This document shows positions 43,360 through 51,790 of a stretch of 64,000 nucleotides of DNA, in pieces (positions within the stretch are counted from its first letter, which is position 1; each line of letters opens with the position of its first letter). The notes under the pieces were generated by a model. It did not search any database. It had not been told where the DNA came from and was given only the letters and a program-made list of their open reading frames with translations. The stretch comes from Tabrizicola sp. TH137 (GTDB lineage Bacteria; Pseudomonadota; Alphaproteobacteria; Rhodobacterales; Rhodobacteraceae), in NCBI RefSeq assembly GCF_002855575.1, contig NZ_PKRQ01000001.1, positions 992,001 through 1,056,000 on the forward strand, given 5' to 3'. Position numbers and translations under genes: made by a program.

Positions 43360-44757
43360 GTGACCCGCCCGTTCGATTCCTTCGTCATGTTCGCCGAGAT
43401 GCGGACCGGCTCCAACTTCCTCGAAGCCAATCTGAACGCCATCCCCGGCCTCGCCTGCCATGGCGAGGCGTTCAATCCCTATTTCATCGGCAAGAAGGAC
43501 CAGACCGAGATGTTCGGCGTCACCTTCGCCGACCGCGAGGCCGATCCCGCCCTCCTCCTGCGCCGGATGCGCGACCGCACGCCGGGCCTAGCGGGCTTCC
43601 GCTACTTCCACGACCACGATCCCCGCATCTTCGATCTGGTGATGGATGATCCCCGCTGCGCCAAGATCATCCTCACCCGCAACCCGCTGGAAAGCTATGT
43701 CAGCCTCAAGATCGCGCAGGCCACCGGCCAGTGGAAGCTGACCAATCCCAAGAACCTCAAACAGGCCAAGGCCCGCTTCGACGCGGCCGAATTCACCGCC
43801 CATCTCGATCAGATGCAGCAGGCCCAGCTCCGCCTCCTGCGCGCCCTACAGCTGCGCGGCCAGACGGCCTTCTGGATCGACTACGAGGATATCCCCGATC
43901 TCGACGTCCTCAATGGCCTCGCCGCCTTCCTCGGGGTCGAGGGGCGGCTCGACTCCGTCGATGCCTCGCTCACCGTGCAGAACCCCGAACCGCTGGCCGA
44001 AAAGGTCACCAACCCCGCCGCCATGGAACAGGCCCTTGCGCGGCTTGACCGGTTCAACCTCGCCCGCACGCCGAATTTCGAACCCCGCCGCGGCGCCGCC
44101 GTCCCCGGCTACATCGCCGCCCGCACCGCCCCGCTGCTGTTCCTCCCCGTCAAGGGCGCGCCGGTGCAGCCGATCCTCGACTGGTTCGCCAGCCTCGGCG
44201 GCCTTGAGGGAGAGTTCACCCACAAATCGCTCCGCCAATGGCGCCGCGCCCATCCCGGCCATCGCAGCTTCACCGTCCTGCGCCATCCGCTGAACCGCGC
44301 CCATCACGCCTTCTGCGCGCTGGAACAGGGCGCGCTCTCCGGCGATCTGCGGCGGCAACTCGCGCGCCTCTACGGCATCGCCCTGCCCGCGCCCGGCCAG
44401 CCCTTCACCGATCCCGCCGAACGCCGCACGGCCTTTCTCGCCTTCCTGCGCTTCCTCAAGCGCAACCTCGCAGGCCAGACCTCCTTCAAGACCGATCCCG
44501 CATGGGCCAGCCAATCCGCCCTCCTGCACGGCTTCGCCACCCTGCAATCGCCCGACCTGATCCTGCGTGAAGACCGGCTCGCCGAAGGCATGGCCTTCCT
44601 CGCCGCCGAATTCGGCCTGCCTGCGCCGCCGCCCCTGCCGCCACGCAGCGCCGAAGATGCCCTTCTCGACACCATCCGCGATGGCGAACTGGAAGAAGCC
44701 GCCCGCGACGCCTATGCCCGCGATTATCAGGGGCTCGGCTTCTACCCCCTGCGCTAG
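43360..44757 (+). CDS. Sulfotransferase-family protein, two modules
   Basis: A 465-residue protein with GTG start, 4 bp after the GT14 gene. The N-terminal module has a PAPS-binding 5'-loop-like MRTGSNFLEANL (~14-25) and a 3'-phosphate-binding-like IILTRNPLESYVSLKIA (~106-122), as in Stf0/NodH-type sulfotransferases. The second half (~260-465) contains another partial sulfotransferase-like region (FLPVKGAP, SFTVLRHPLNRAHHAFCAL). It probably sulfates the glycan made by the preceding enzymes. CysQ, encoded upstream in the same block, would clear the PAP by-product. The 3' end overlaps the converging ptsN by 4 bp. Confidence 0.75.
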   Translation: MTRPFDSFVMFAEMRTGSNFLEANLNAIPGLACHGEAFNPYFIGKKDQTEMFGVTFADREADPALLLRRMRDRTPGLAGFRYFHDHDPRIFDLVMDDPRCAKIILTRNPLESYVSLKIAQATGQWKLTNPKNLKQAKARFDAAEFTAHLDQMQQAQLRLLRALQLRGQTAFWIDYEDIPDLDVLNGLAAFLGVEGRLDSVDASLTVQNPEPLAEKVTNPAAMEQALARLDRFNLARTPNFEPRRGAAVPGYIAARTAPLLFLPVKGAPVQPILDWFASLGGLEGEFTHKSLRQWRRAHPGHRSFTVLRHPLNRAHHAFCALEQGALSGDLRRQLARLYGIALPAPGQPFTDPAERRTAFLAFLRFLKRNLAGQTSFKTDPAWASQSALLHGFATLQSPDLILREDRLAEGMAFLAAEFGLPAPPPLPPRSAEDALLDTIRDGELEEAARDAYARDYQGLGFYPLR

Positions 44758-45218
44758 GCCGCCTGGGTCGATCGCGCCTCGGTCAGGATCGCATAGATCT
44801 TTGCCGGGTCACTGTTGGCGCGCAGCTTTGCCACCACCGCCTGATCCCGCATCGTCCGGCTGACCAGCGCCAACGCCTTCAGATGATCCACGCCCGAATC
44901 CTTCGGCGCGAACAACCCGAAGACAAGGTCCACCGGCTGCCGGTCCACGCTGTCGTAATCAAGCGGCTTTTCCAGCCGGATGAACACGCCCCTGATCTGC
45001 GCCAGATCCTCCAGCCGCGCATGGGGCAGGGCGATGCCATGCCCCACACCCGTCGGCCCCAGGCTCTCGCGCTCCTGCAACCCGTCGATGGCGGTCGCCC
45101 CGCTCATCCCATAGGCCTGCGCCGCAAGCTCGCCCAGTTCCTGGAAAAGCCGTTTCTTGCTCGTTAGCTGTCCGACGACGCGCACCGCGCCGGGGATCAA
45201 AAGCTTGGAAAGGTCCAT
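44754..45218 (-). CDS. ptsN: PTS IIA-like nitrogen regulatory protein
   Basis: A 154-residue EIIA(Ntr) protein. The phosphorylatable histidine is H66 in GIALPHARLE. PTGVGHG and the C-terminal helical segment are typical. It belongs to the nitrogen PTS relay, which regulates carbon, nitrogen and potassium processes rather than sugar uptake. It follows hpf by 32 bp on the same strand, the common proteobacterial arrangement, but rpoN, usually just upstream of hpf, is absent. Confidence 0.93.
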   Translation of the reverse strand: MDLSKLLIPGAVRVVGQLTSKKRLFQELGELAAQAYGMSGATAIDGLQERESLGPTGVGHGIALPHARLEDLAQIRGVFIRLEKPLDYDSVDRQPVDLVFGLFAPKDSGVDHLKALALVSRTMRDQAVVAKLRANSDPAKIYAILTEARSTQAA

Positions 45219-45250
45219 GCCTTATGTCGTTCCTATACGCCGGATCGGCG

Positions 45251-45829
45251 TCATTTGCTGTTGCGCGGGTCGATCCAGCCGATGTTCCCGTCATCTCGAC
45301 GGTACACGACATTCACGCCGCCATGTCCCTCGTTCCGGAACACGAGCATCTTCTGACCGCCCAGCTCAAGCTGCATCACCGCTTCACCGACGGTGATCGA
45401 AGGAATCTTCGTCTCCATTTCGGCAATCACGATGGGCTGCGTGTCGGTGCTGTGGTCGTCGTCCTCGGGCTCCTCGCTTGGCGCGAGGATATAGGCGGAG
45501 CCGCCGCCGAATTCAACAGGGGCCGTCCGCGCGCTATGATGGCTGCGCAGCCGCCGTTTGTAACGGCGAAGCTGCTTGTCCATCTTCTCGCGGCAGGATT
45601 CGAAGGCGGCATAGATTTCAGGGGCATGGCCCTTCGCCTGTGCCGTCAGACCGGTGGACAGATGGATCGTCGCCTCGCAGACATGCTCATGCGCGACGCG
45701 CGAGAAGATCACCACCGCATCGGTCGGGCGCTGGGCGTATTTCTCCACCACCTCGCCCATTTCCGCCTTCACATGCGTTTGCAGCGCCTCTCCGATGTCG
45801 ATCTGTTTGCCACTGATCTGATAACGCAT
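45251..45829 (-). CDS. hpf: Ribosome hibernation promoting factor, long form
   Basis: A 192-residue protein. The start at 45829 is preceded by GGAGGA and gives the standard RYQISGKQIDIGEALQTHV start. Residues 1-100 are the S30AE domain that binds the 30S subunit. A linker follows (~105-135), then the C-terminal dimerisation domain (IPSITVGEAVMQLELGGQKMLVFRNE; NVVYRRDDGNIGWID), which pairs 70S ribosomes into 100S dimers in stationary phase. The gap to lptB (45830-46070) shows no other gene. Confidence 0.93.
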   Translation of the reverse strand: MRYQISGKQIDIGEALQTHVKAEMGEVVEKYAQRPTDAVVIFSRVAHEHVCEATIHLSTGLTAQAKGHAPEIYAAFESCREKMDKQLRRYKRRLRSHHSARTAPVEFGGGSAYILAPSEEPEDDDHSTDTQPIVIAEMETKIPSITVGEAVMQLELGGQKMLVFRNEGHGGVNVVYRRDDGNIGWIDPRNSK

Positions 45830-46070
45830 GGTTGGTCCTCCGCGTGAATCCGGCCCACCCGCCCCGGTTGTAAGGGCGACTTGGGCCTCCTGAATCTGAC
45901 TTGGGTCCGAAGGTCCGTTCCTGCAAGGCGAGCTACCGTCTTGGCGGCGGTCGAGGCAGGATCGAACAGGGCGATTTGCACACGCATCACAGGTATTTGG
46001 CATCCGCCGGGGCCTGCTTGTCAACCGAGTCTTGCGGATGAGGGGAAAGCCGCCCGAACCGCGCCTGCGA

Positions 46071-46832
46071 TCAACTGATCCGGAAATTCTGGCCCAGATA
46101 GACGCGCCGCACCATCTCGTCGCGCACCACCTCGTCGGTGGTCCCGCTCATCAGCACCTTGCCGTCATGCAGGATATAGGCGCGGTCCACGATCTCCAGC
46201 GTCTCGCGCACATTGTGATCGGTGATCAACACCCCGATCCCCCGCGCCTTCAGGTCCTGAACCAATGTCCGGATCTCGCCCACCGCGATCGGGTCCACCC
46301 CGGCAAAGGGTTCGTCCAGCAACAGGTATTTCGGGTCCGCCGCCAGACAACGCGCGATCTCCACCCGCCGCCTTTCCCCGCCCGAAAGGGCCAGCGCGGG
46401 CGCCCGCCGCAGATGGGTGATGGAAAACTCCGACAGCAGTTCTTCCAGCCGCTCGCGCTGCTTGTGCCGGTCGGAATGGGTGATCTCCAGCACGGCAAGG
46501 ATATTGTCCTCGACCGAAAGCCCCCGGAAGATCGAAACCTCCTGCGGCAGATAGCCGATTCCCAGCCGCGCGCGCCGATACATCGGCAGCACGGTCACAT
46601 CCCGCCCGTCGATCAGCACCTCGCCGCCTTCCGGCGTCACAAGCCCCGCAATGGCATAGAAACAGGTCGTCTTGCCCGATCCGTTGGGGCCAAGCAGCGC
46701 GACCACCTCGCCCCGGTTCAGATGCATCGAAACATCCCGGATCACCGGCCGCCGCTTATAGCTCTTGCGCAGCGACCGCACCGCCAGCCCGGCAGACCCC
46801 TGCGTCACCGTCAGGTCGGGCCCCGATTTCAC
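46071..46832 (-). CDS. lptB: LPS export ABC transporter ATPase LptB
   Basis: A 253-residue cytoplasmic ATPase powering LPS extraction from the inner membrane. The GTG start overlaps the lptA stop (GTGA). The motifs are Walker A GPNGSGKTT, YLPQEVSIFRGLSVEDN, signature LSGGERRR, Walker B LLLDEPFAGVDP and the H-loop ITDHNVRETL, which is specific to the LptB group. Operon order rnd-kdsD-lptC-lptA-lptB is conserved. LptF/LptG are elsewhere. Confidence 0.95.
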   Translation of the reverse strand: MKSGPDLTVTQGSAGLAVRSLRKSYKRRPVIRDVSMHLNRGEVVALLGPNGSGKTTCFYAIAGLVTPEGGEVLIDGRDVTVLPMYRRARLGIGYLPQEVSIFRGLSVEDNILAVLEITHSDRHKQRERLEELLSEFSITHLRRAPALALSGGERRRVEIARCLAADPKYLLLDEPFAGVDPIAVGEIRTLVQDLKARGIGVLITDHNVRETLEIVDRAYILHDGKVLMSGTTDEVVRDEMVRRVYLGQNFRIS

Positions 46833-47338
46833 GGTGTGCCACTGCCGGGGACAAAGACGGTCTGCACCCGCCCCTCCATCACCCCGGTCCCGGCATCCAG
46901 ATTGTACACGAGCTTCGCCCCCGAAATCGTCGTCGCGCCCTGCGTCAGCAGCACATTGCCCGTGATCACCACCTCGCCCGAGGCCAGCGTATAGACCGCC
47001 TCCTCGCCCTCGGCGGCATCGGTGGGGCTGGTGAACAGCACGCCACCGAAGAAGAACACCTTGTCGATCTCGTTGCCGCCCGGCGTATATTCCACCCGCG
47101 CGCTGTCCGAGGTGATGGTCATCTCGCCCTGAACCACCTTCACATTGCCGGTGAAGATCGCCTCGCCCGTGCCCTGATCCACCTGCAACGCATCGCTTTC
47201 CACCTCGACCGGCAGCGACGAATCCTGTTTCAGCCCAGTCAAGGCCACCGTCGTCTGGGCAAAGGCCCCCGACGCGATCCCCATCGCCGCCGCCCATATC
47301 GCCACCGGGACGATCATCGCTCGCAGGGCCAGCCGCAT
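46829..47338 (-). CDS. lptA: LPS transport periplasmic protein LptA (OstA-like)
   Basis: A 169-residue exported protein with a signal peptide (IVPVAIWAAAMGIASGAFAQ) and the OstA/LptA beta-jellyroll repeats (ALQVDQGTGEAIFTGNVKVVQG, then GEVVITGNVLLTQGATTISG). It forms the periplasmic bridge for LPS between LptC and LptD. A GAGGA ribosome binding site precedes the ATG. It is translationally coupled to lptB. Confidence 0.93.
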   Translation of the reverse strand: MRLALRAMIVPVAIWAAAMGIASGAFAQTTVALTGLKQDSSLPVEVESDALQVDQGTGEAIFTGNVKVVQGEMTITSDSARVEYTPGGNEIDKVFFFGGVLFTSPTDAAEGEEAVYTLASGEVVITGNVLLTQGATTISGAKLVYNLDAGTGVMEGRVQTVFVPGSGTP

Positions 47339-47359
47339 CAGGTCCTCAATACATCCGCA

Positions 47360-47974
47360 TCATTTCGGGGGTTGGTATATCAGCTTAACGTTTCCGTTGA
47401 AAACCAGAAGATACCCGCCGCCGCCAGCCCCATCCTGCGTCAGGCGCATCCTATCGGCGGTGATCTGCCCCACAGGCCCATCCGCCACCACCGGCAGGTC
47501 CGACCGCACATCGGTCCGTTGCAGGTTCGCGATCATCTCTTCGGTCCGCACGCGATAGCCCGTCTCGTGATCCAGCACGACATTCCCGGTAAAGACCACC
47601 TCGCTCTGGTCCTGCGGCAGGTTCGCCGCATCCGCCACCAGATGCGTTACCACCCCGTCCGGCGTCGTCATCACGCCGGTCACATCTGCCGCCGATTGCC
47701 CCTTCACGCCCTCCTGCGCCGGCCGCGCCTCGCCCGCCGTCACCTCGATGGCACTGCCATCCTCCGTCATCCCCGCATAGGCGGGCCGGGTCATCCGCGG
47801 CTCGCGCAGCCGCTCTTCCACATCCACTTCGGCAAAAGGCAGCGCATCCTCCGGGTTGATCCGGTCCGACAGAAGGAACAGCGTGGACAGCGCCCCCAGC
47901 GCCGCCAGCGGCAGAACCACCTTCAGCAGCCCCACCAGCCGCGACCAGCCGTCCCCTCCCGCCGACCGCGCCAT
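47360..47974 (-). CDS. lptC: LPS export protein LptC
   Basis: A 204-residue bitopic inner-membrane protein. An N-terminal transmembrane helix (LVGLLKVVLPLAALGALSTLFLL, ~13-35) anchors a periplasmic jellyroll domain (TGNVVLDHETGYRVRTEEM; VFNGNVKLIYQP). It receives LPS from LptBFG and hands it to LptA. Its ATG overlaps the kdsD stop by one base (TGATG), so the genes are coupled. Confidence 0.9.
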   Translation of the reverse strand: MARSAGGDGWSRLVGLLKVVLPLAALGALSTLFLLSDRINPEDALPFAEVDVEERLREPRMTRPAYAGMTEDGSAIEVTAGEARPAQEGVKGQSAADVTGVMTTPDGVVTHLVADAANLPQDQSEVVFTGNVVLDHETGYRVRTEEMIANLQRTDVRSDLPVVADGPVGQITADRMRLTQDGAGGGGYLLVFNGNVKLIYQPPK

Positions 47975-48939
47975 CAGGCGATCCCGGCCCGCAGGCAGTC
48001 ATGGATATGCAGCACGCCCGCCACGCTCTGGCTTCCCTCCGGGTCCACGACAAAAAGACAGGTGATCTTCTTCTCGTTCATGATCCGCACCGCCGTCTCG
48101 GCCAGCGCCTGCGGCCCGATGGTCCGCGGCGCCGCCGTCATCACATCCCCTGCCGACAGGTCCAGAAGCCCGGCCATGTGCCGCCGCAGGTCGCCATCGG
48201 TGATGATCCCCTGCAAATAGCCCTCGCCATCCGTCACGCCCACCACGCCGAACCCCTTGGCCGACATGATCAGCAAGGCCTCGCTCATCGGCGCGTCATG
48301 GGAAATCAGCGGCGCCTCCGCATGCATCAGGTCGCGCACCTTCGCCAGCCGCGCCCCAAGCTTGCCGCCCGGATGGAACACCCGGAACTGATCCGGCGTG
48401 AACGCCCGATGCTCCATCAGCGCCACCGCCAGCGCATCCCCCAGCGCCAGCGTCATCGTCGTCGATGTCGTCGGCACGATCCCCGTTTCGCAGGCCTCCG
48501 GTGCCGCGGGCAGCAGGATCGCCACATCCGCCGCCTTCAGAAGGGTAGATTCCGCCCGCCCCGCCACCCCGATCAACGGAATGTCGAACCGCCGCGTATG
48601 CGCGATGATATCGGCCAGTTCCGGCGTCTCGCCGCTGTTCGACAGCACCAGCGCCACATCCCCCCGCATCACCATGCCCAGGTCGCCATGGCTCGCCTCG
48701 GCCGGATGCACGAATTGCGCGGGCGTGCCAGTAGAGGCGAAGGTCGCCGCGATCTTCCGCGCCACATGCCCCGACTTGCCCATCCCCGACACGATCACCC
48801 GGCCCTCCGCGCGCAGGATCATCTCCACCGCCGCGGTGAATGCCCCGTCCAGCCCCTCGGCCAACATCTCCAAAGCCTCCGCCTCGCGGCGGATCACGCG
48901 CTGCCCCGTCGCCAGGAAATCAGTGGTGGAAGAGGTCAT
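47974..48939 (-). CDS. kdsD: Arabinose-5-phosphate isomerase (KpsF/GutQ family)
   Basis: A 321-residue enzyme that converts ribulose-5-phosphate to arabinose-5-phosphate, the first step of Kdo synthesis. The SIS sugar-isomerase domain shows VSGMGKSGHVARKIAATFAS, HPAEASHGDLGM, LSNSGET and VPTTSTTMTLALGDALAVALM. Two CBS domains follow (~205-321). Kdo then needs KdsB, which is encoded at 37398. Its start overlaps rnd by 20 bp. Confidence 0.94.
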   Translation of the reverse strand: MTSSTTDFLATGQRVIRREAEALEMLAEGLDGAFTAAVEMILRAEGRVIVSGMGKSGHVARKIAATFASTGTPAQFVHPAEASHGDLGMVMRGDVALVLSNSGETPELADIIAHTRRFDIPLIGVAGRAESTLLKAADVAILLPAAPEACETGIVPTTSTTMTLALGDALAVALMEHRAFTPDQFRVFHPGGKLGARLAKVRDLMHAEAPLISHDAPMSEALLIMSAKGFGVVGVTDGEGYLQGIITDGDLRRHMAGLLDLSAGDVMTAAPRTIGPQALAETAVRIMNEKKITCLFVVDPEGSQSVAGVLHIHDCLRAGIA

Positions 48940-49534
48940 TGGGTTCTTCCCATCCCAGCAGGTCCAGCTCCGCCCGCGTGGGCAGGAAATCGAAACAGCG
49001 CTGCGCCAGCTCCATACGCCCCTCGCGGATCAACCGCGCCTCCAGCGCCTCCTTCAGAGGATGCAGATACAGCACGTCGGACGCCGCATATTCCTTCTGC
49101 GCCTCGGTCAGGACCTCCGCCCCCCAGTCGCTCGTCTGCTGCTGCTTGGATACGTCCACGCCCACCAGTTCCAGCAGCAGGTATTTCAACCCGTGCCGAT
49201 CCGTGAACGTCCGGATCAGCCGCGACGCGATCTTCGTGCACCAAACCGGCGCCGTCACCACGCCAAAGGCATTCTGCAACGCCGCGATATCGAACCGCCC
49301 GAAATGAAACAGCTTCAGCGTGGCCGGGTCCGTCAGCAGCCGCTCCAGATTGGGCGCGCGGTTCTGCCCCCGCGCGATCTGCACCAGATGCGCATCGCCC
49401 TTCCCGTCCGACAATTGCACCAGACACAGCCGATCCCGCCGCGGATCCAGCCCCATCGTCTCGGTGTCGATAGCGACGATCGGGCCAAGCGTCAGGCCAT
49501 CGGGCAGGTCGTTCTGATGCAGGAAGATGGCCAA
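48920..49534 (-). CDS. rnd: Ribonuclease D
   Basis: A 204-residue DEDD 3'-5' exonuclease of the short alphaproteobacterial type without HRDC domain. The start is taken as TTG at 49534, which has AAAGGA eight bases upstream and gives the expected AIFLHQNDLPDG start. Longer readings would enter the tRNA region. Catalytic motifs are IDTETMGL (ExoI), FHFGRFDIAAL (ExoII) and YAASDVLYL (ExoIII). It processes tRNA 3' ends, and a tRNA-Leu gene lies just upstream on the same strand. Confidence 0.9.
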   Translation of the reverse strand: MAIFLHQNDLPDGLTLGPIVAIDTETMGLDPRRDRLCLVQLSDGKGDAHLVQIARGQNRAPNLERLLTDPATLKLFHFGRFDIAALQNAFGVVTAPVWCTKIASRLIRTFTDRHGLKYLLLELVGVDVSKQQQTSDWGAEVLTEAQKEYAASDVLYLHPLKEALEARLIREGRMELAQRCFDFLPTRAELDLLGWEEPNDLFHH

Positions 49535-49615
49535 GGCAGGCGTCCTTTCGGCAGGGGGTTCGGCTGCATTACCCACGCCCCGCGCAGGGGTCAACGGAGA
49601 CGCGGCCTCGAATGG

Positions 49616-49640
49616 CAAAGGGCGCGGGTTTCCCCGCGCC
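49616..49640 (-). terminator. Terminator after tRNA-Leu
   Basis: A perfect 8-bp stem GGCGCGGG-GAAA-CCCGCGCC on the minus strand (49640-49621) is followed by CTTT. It lies 17 bp past the tRNA 3' end. Confidence 0.6.
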
Positions 49641-49657
49641 CCTTCGCTAGATCGACA

Positions 49658-49742
49658 TGGTGCCCAGAAGAGGACTCGAACCTCCACGCCTTGCGGCGCT
49701 GGTACCTGAAACCAGTGCGTCTACCAATTCCGCCATCTGGGC
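49658..49742 (-). tRNA. tRNA-Leu (anticodon CAG)
   Basis: An 85-nt class II tRNA read on the minus strand. The acceptor stem GCCCAGA pairs with TCTGGGC, the discriminator is A, and the CCA end is encoded (49660-49658). The D-arm has GGTAGAC, the anticodon stem is CTGGT/ACCAG, and the loop TTCAGGT places CAG at 49708-49706. A variable arm (CGCCGCAAGGCG) and the T-arm GGTTCGAGTCC follow. It decodes CUG. Confidence 0.97.
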
Positions 49743-49901
49743 CCAAGTCGATGGAGGGCGATGTAAAGAAGGCCCAAGGCACTGTCAACGGTCGCCAAAA
49801 AGAATCTTCCGCCCCTCTTCCACCCCCTGCGGCACAGCGGATGCTTGGCCTTCGCGGCGCAAGGGTGTAATCACGCCGCAACAAGAATTGGGGAACCGGA
49901 C

Positions 49902-50888
49902 ATGAACAAGCTTGTCACCATCTACGGCGGTTCGGGCTTCGTCGGCCGCTACATCGCGCGCCGCATGGCCAAGGAAGGCTGGCGCGTCCGCGTCGCCGTG
50001 CGCCGCCCCAATGACGCGCTCTTCGTCAAACCCTATGGCGTCGTCGGTCAGGTCGAACCCGTCGCCTGCAACATCCGCGACGATGCCTCCGTGCGCGCCG
50101 CGATGAAAGGGGCCGATGCGGTGGTGAACTGCGTGGGCATCCTCAACCGCTCCGGCAAGAACACCTTCGATGCCGTGCAGGCCAGCGGCGCCGCCCGCAT
50201 CGCCCGCCTCGCGGCCGAGGAAGGCGTGGCGCAGCTTGTCCACCTCTCCGCCATCGGCGCGGATGCAAACAGCCCCTCGGAATATCAGCAGACCAAGGCC
50301 GCAGGCGAAAAGGCCGTTCTCTCCGCCTTTCCCAAGGCCGTGATCCTGCGCCCCTCCATCATCTTCGGCAACGAAGACGGCTTCTTCAACCGCTTCGCCT
50401 CCATGGCCCGCTTCGGCCCGATCCTGCCGGTCGTCGGCGCCAATACCCGCTTCCAGCCCGTCCATGTCGATGACGTGGCCCAGGCCGCCGTCAAGGGCAT
50501 CACCGGCCAGGCCGCGCCCGGCATCTATGAACTGGGCGGCCCCGATGTGGAAACCTTCCGCGATCTGATGCGCCGGATGCTCCATGTCATTCGCCGCCGC
50601 CGCCTCGTCATCAACATCCCCTTCTTCGCTGCCACGCTCATGGGCGGGGCCTTCGACCTGCTTCAGACCCTCTCGCTCGGCCTGATCCAGAACGGCATGA
50701 TCACCCGCGATCAGGTCCGCAACCTCAAGGCCGACAACGTGGTCAGCCCGGGCGCGAAGGGCCTTGCCGATCTCGGCATCACCCCGACGGCGATGGAGGC
50801 GGTGCTGCCCGAATATCTCTGGCGCTACCGCCCCTCGGGCCAATATGCCGCCATCAAGGAATCGGCCAAGAACCTGCGGAAGGTCTAG
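49902..50888 (+). CDS. NAD(P)-binding protein, complex I NDUFA9-like
   Basis: A 328-residue atypical short-chain dehydrogenase. The start at 49902 gives MNKLVTIYGGSGFVGRYIARR with the GGxGxxG nucleotide-binding motif (~9-15). Other conserved parts are VVNCVGIL, the S-x-Y-x-x-x-K-like SEYQQTKAAGE, ILRPSIIFGNEDGFFNRF and QPVHVDDVAQA. Family members in mitochondria and Rhodobacterales associate with complex I. An epimerase-like role is possible. It precedes the c-type protein by 5 bp. Confidence 0.85.
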   Translation: MNKLVTIYGGSGFVGRYIARRMAKEGWRVRVAVRRPNDALFVKPYGVVGQVEPVACNIRDDASVRAAMKGADAVVNCVGILNRSGKNTFDAVQASGAARIARLAAEEGVAQLVHLSAIGADANSPSEYQQTKAAGEKAVLSAFPKAVILRPSIIFGNEDGFFNRFASMARFGPILPVVGANTRFQPVHVDDVAQAAVKGITGQAAPGIYELGGPDVETFRDLMRRMLHVIRRRRLVINIPFFAATLMGGAFDLLQTLSLGLIQNGMITRDQVRNLKADNVVSPGAKGLADLGITPTAMEAVLPEYLWRYRPSGQYAAIKESAKNLRKV

Positions 50889-50893
50889 GCCCC

Positions 50894-51781
50894 ATGCGCG
50901 CCGCGCTGGCCTTCTTCCTGACGGCCAATGCGGCCCTCGCGCAGGATGCCCCCGACTTCGCCCAGGTCGGGGCGCTCTTCGCTGAACGCTGCGTGATCTG
51001 CCATTCCGGCACGGATGCGCCTCTGGGGCTCCATCTCGACAGCTATCAGGGCGTGCTGAACGGCTCGGAAAACGGCCCCGTCGTCCTCGCGGGCGATGCG
51101 ATGAGTCCCCTCCTGCAACGCCTGCGCGGGCAGGCCGAACCGCAGATGCCCCTCGACGGCCCCCCCTTCCTGTCCGAGGCGGAAATCACCCTCGTCGCCG
51201 ATTGGGTTGCCGCCGGGATGCCCGAAGGCGCCGCCACCTTCACCGCCCTGCCCGAACGCACCCGCCCCGCGCCGGGCGAGGATGTGCTCTGGTCCGATGT
51301 GGAACCCATCTTCCTCAAGGTCTGCGCCAAGTGCCATTCCGACAATTCCAAGGTCGGCGGCCCGCCCGAAGGTCTGCGGCTGGATAGCTGGGAACATGCC
51401 CTCGCCGCCGATGAACGGGTGGCGGTGGTCCCCGGCAATCCGGAAATGTCCGAAATCTGGCGGCGCATCACCGGCCTCTCCGATCCCCGGATGCCTTATG
51501 ACGGCCCGCCCTGGCTGCCCGAGGATGACATCCGCCTCATCCGCGACTGGATCGCCCAGGGTGCCCGCGCCGCCGATGGCACCGCCGCCCCCATCCCCGT
51601 CGGCGCCCGCGTCCGCCTGCGCGGCATCCTCACCGGCGAGAATGAAATCGACGGCGCCCGCTTCACCGTTGACGGCTCCACCCGGCTCGACGACCTTCCC
51701 GCCATCGGCGGCGAGGCCGAGATGCGCGGCGAGGTGCAGCCCGACGGCACCGTCCTCGCCACCCGCCTGCGCGACCGCTAG
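50894..51781 (+). CDS. Exported di-heme c-type cytochrome-like protein
   Basis: A 295-residue protein with a signal peptide (AALAFFLTANAALAQ) and two CxxCH haem-binding motifs: CVICH (33-37) and CAKCH (144-148). The two halves share the surrounding pattern (FAERCVICHSGTDAPLGLHLDSY and FLKVCAKCHSDN...GLRLDSWEHAL), indicating duplication of a Planctomycete-type cytochrome c domain. The last ~65 residues (VGARVRLRGILTGENEIDGARF) form a small OB-like or DUF5666-like domain. Periplasmic electron transfer is likely. The partner is unknown. Confidence 0.8.
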   Translation: MRAALAFFLTANAALAQDAPDFAQVGALFAERCVICHSGTDAPLGLHLDSYQGVLNGSENGPVVLAGDAMSPLLQRLRGQAEPQMPLDGPPFLSEAEITLVADWVAAGMPEGAATFTALPERTRPAPGEDVLWSDVEPIFLKVCAKCHSDNSKVGGPPEGLRLDSWEHALAADERVAVVPGNPEMSEIWRRITGLSDPRMPYDGPPWLPEDDIRLIRDWIAQGARAADGTAAPIPVGARVRLRGILTGENEIDGARFTVDGSTRLDDLPAIGGEAEMRGEVQPDGTVLATRLRDR

Positions 51782-51790
51782 GAAATCCCA

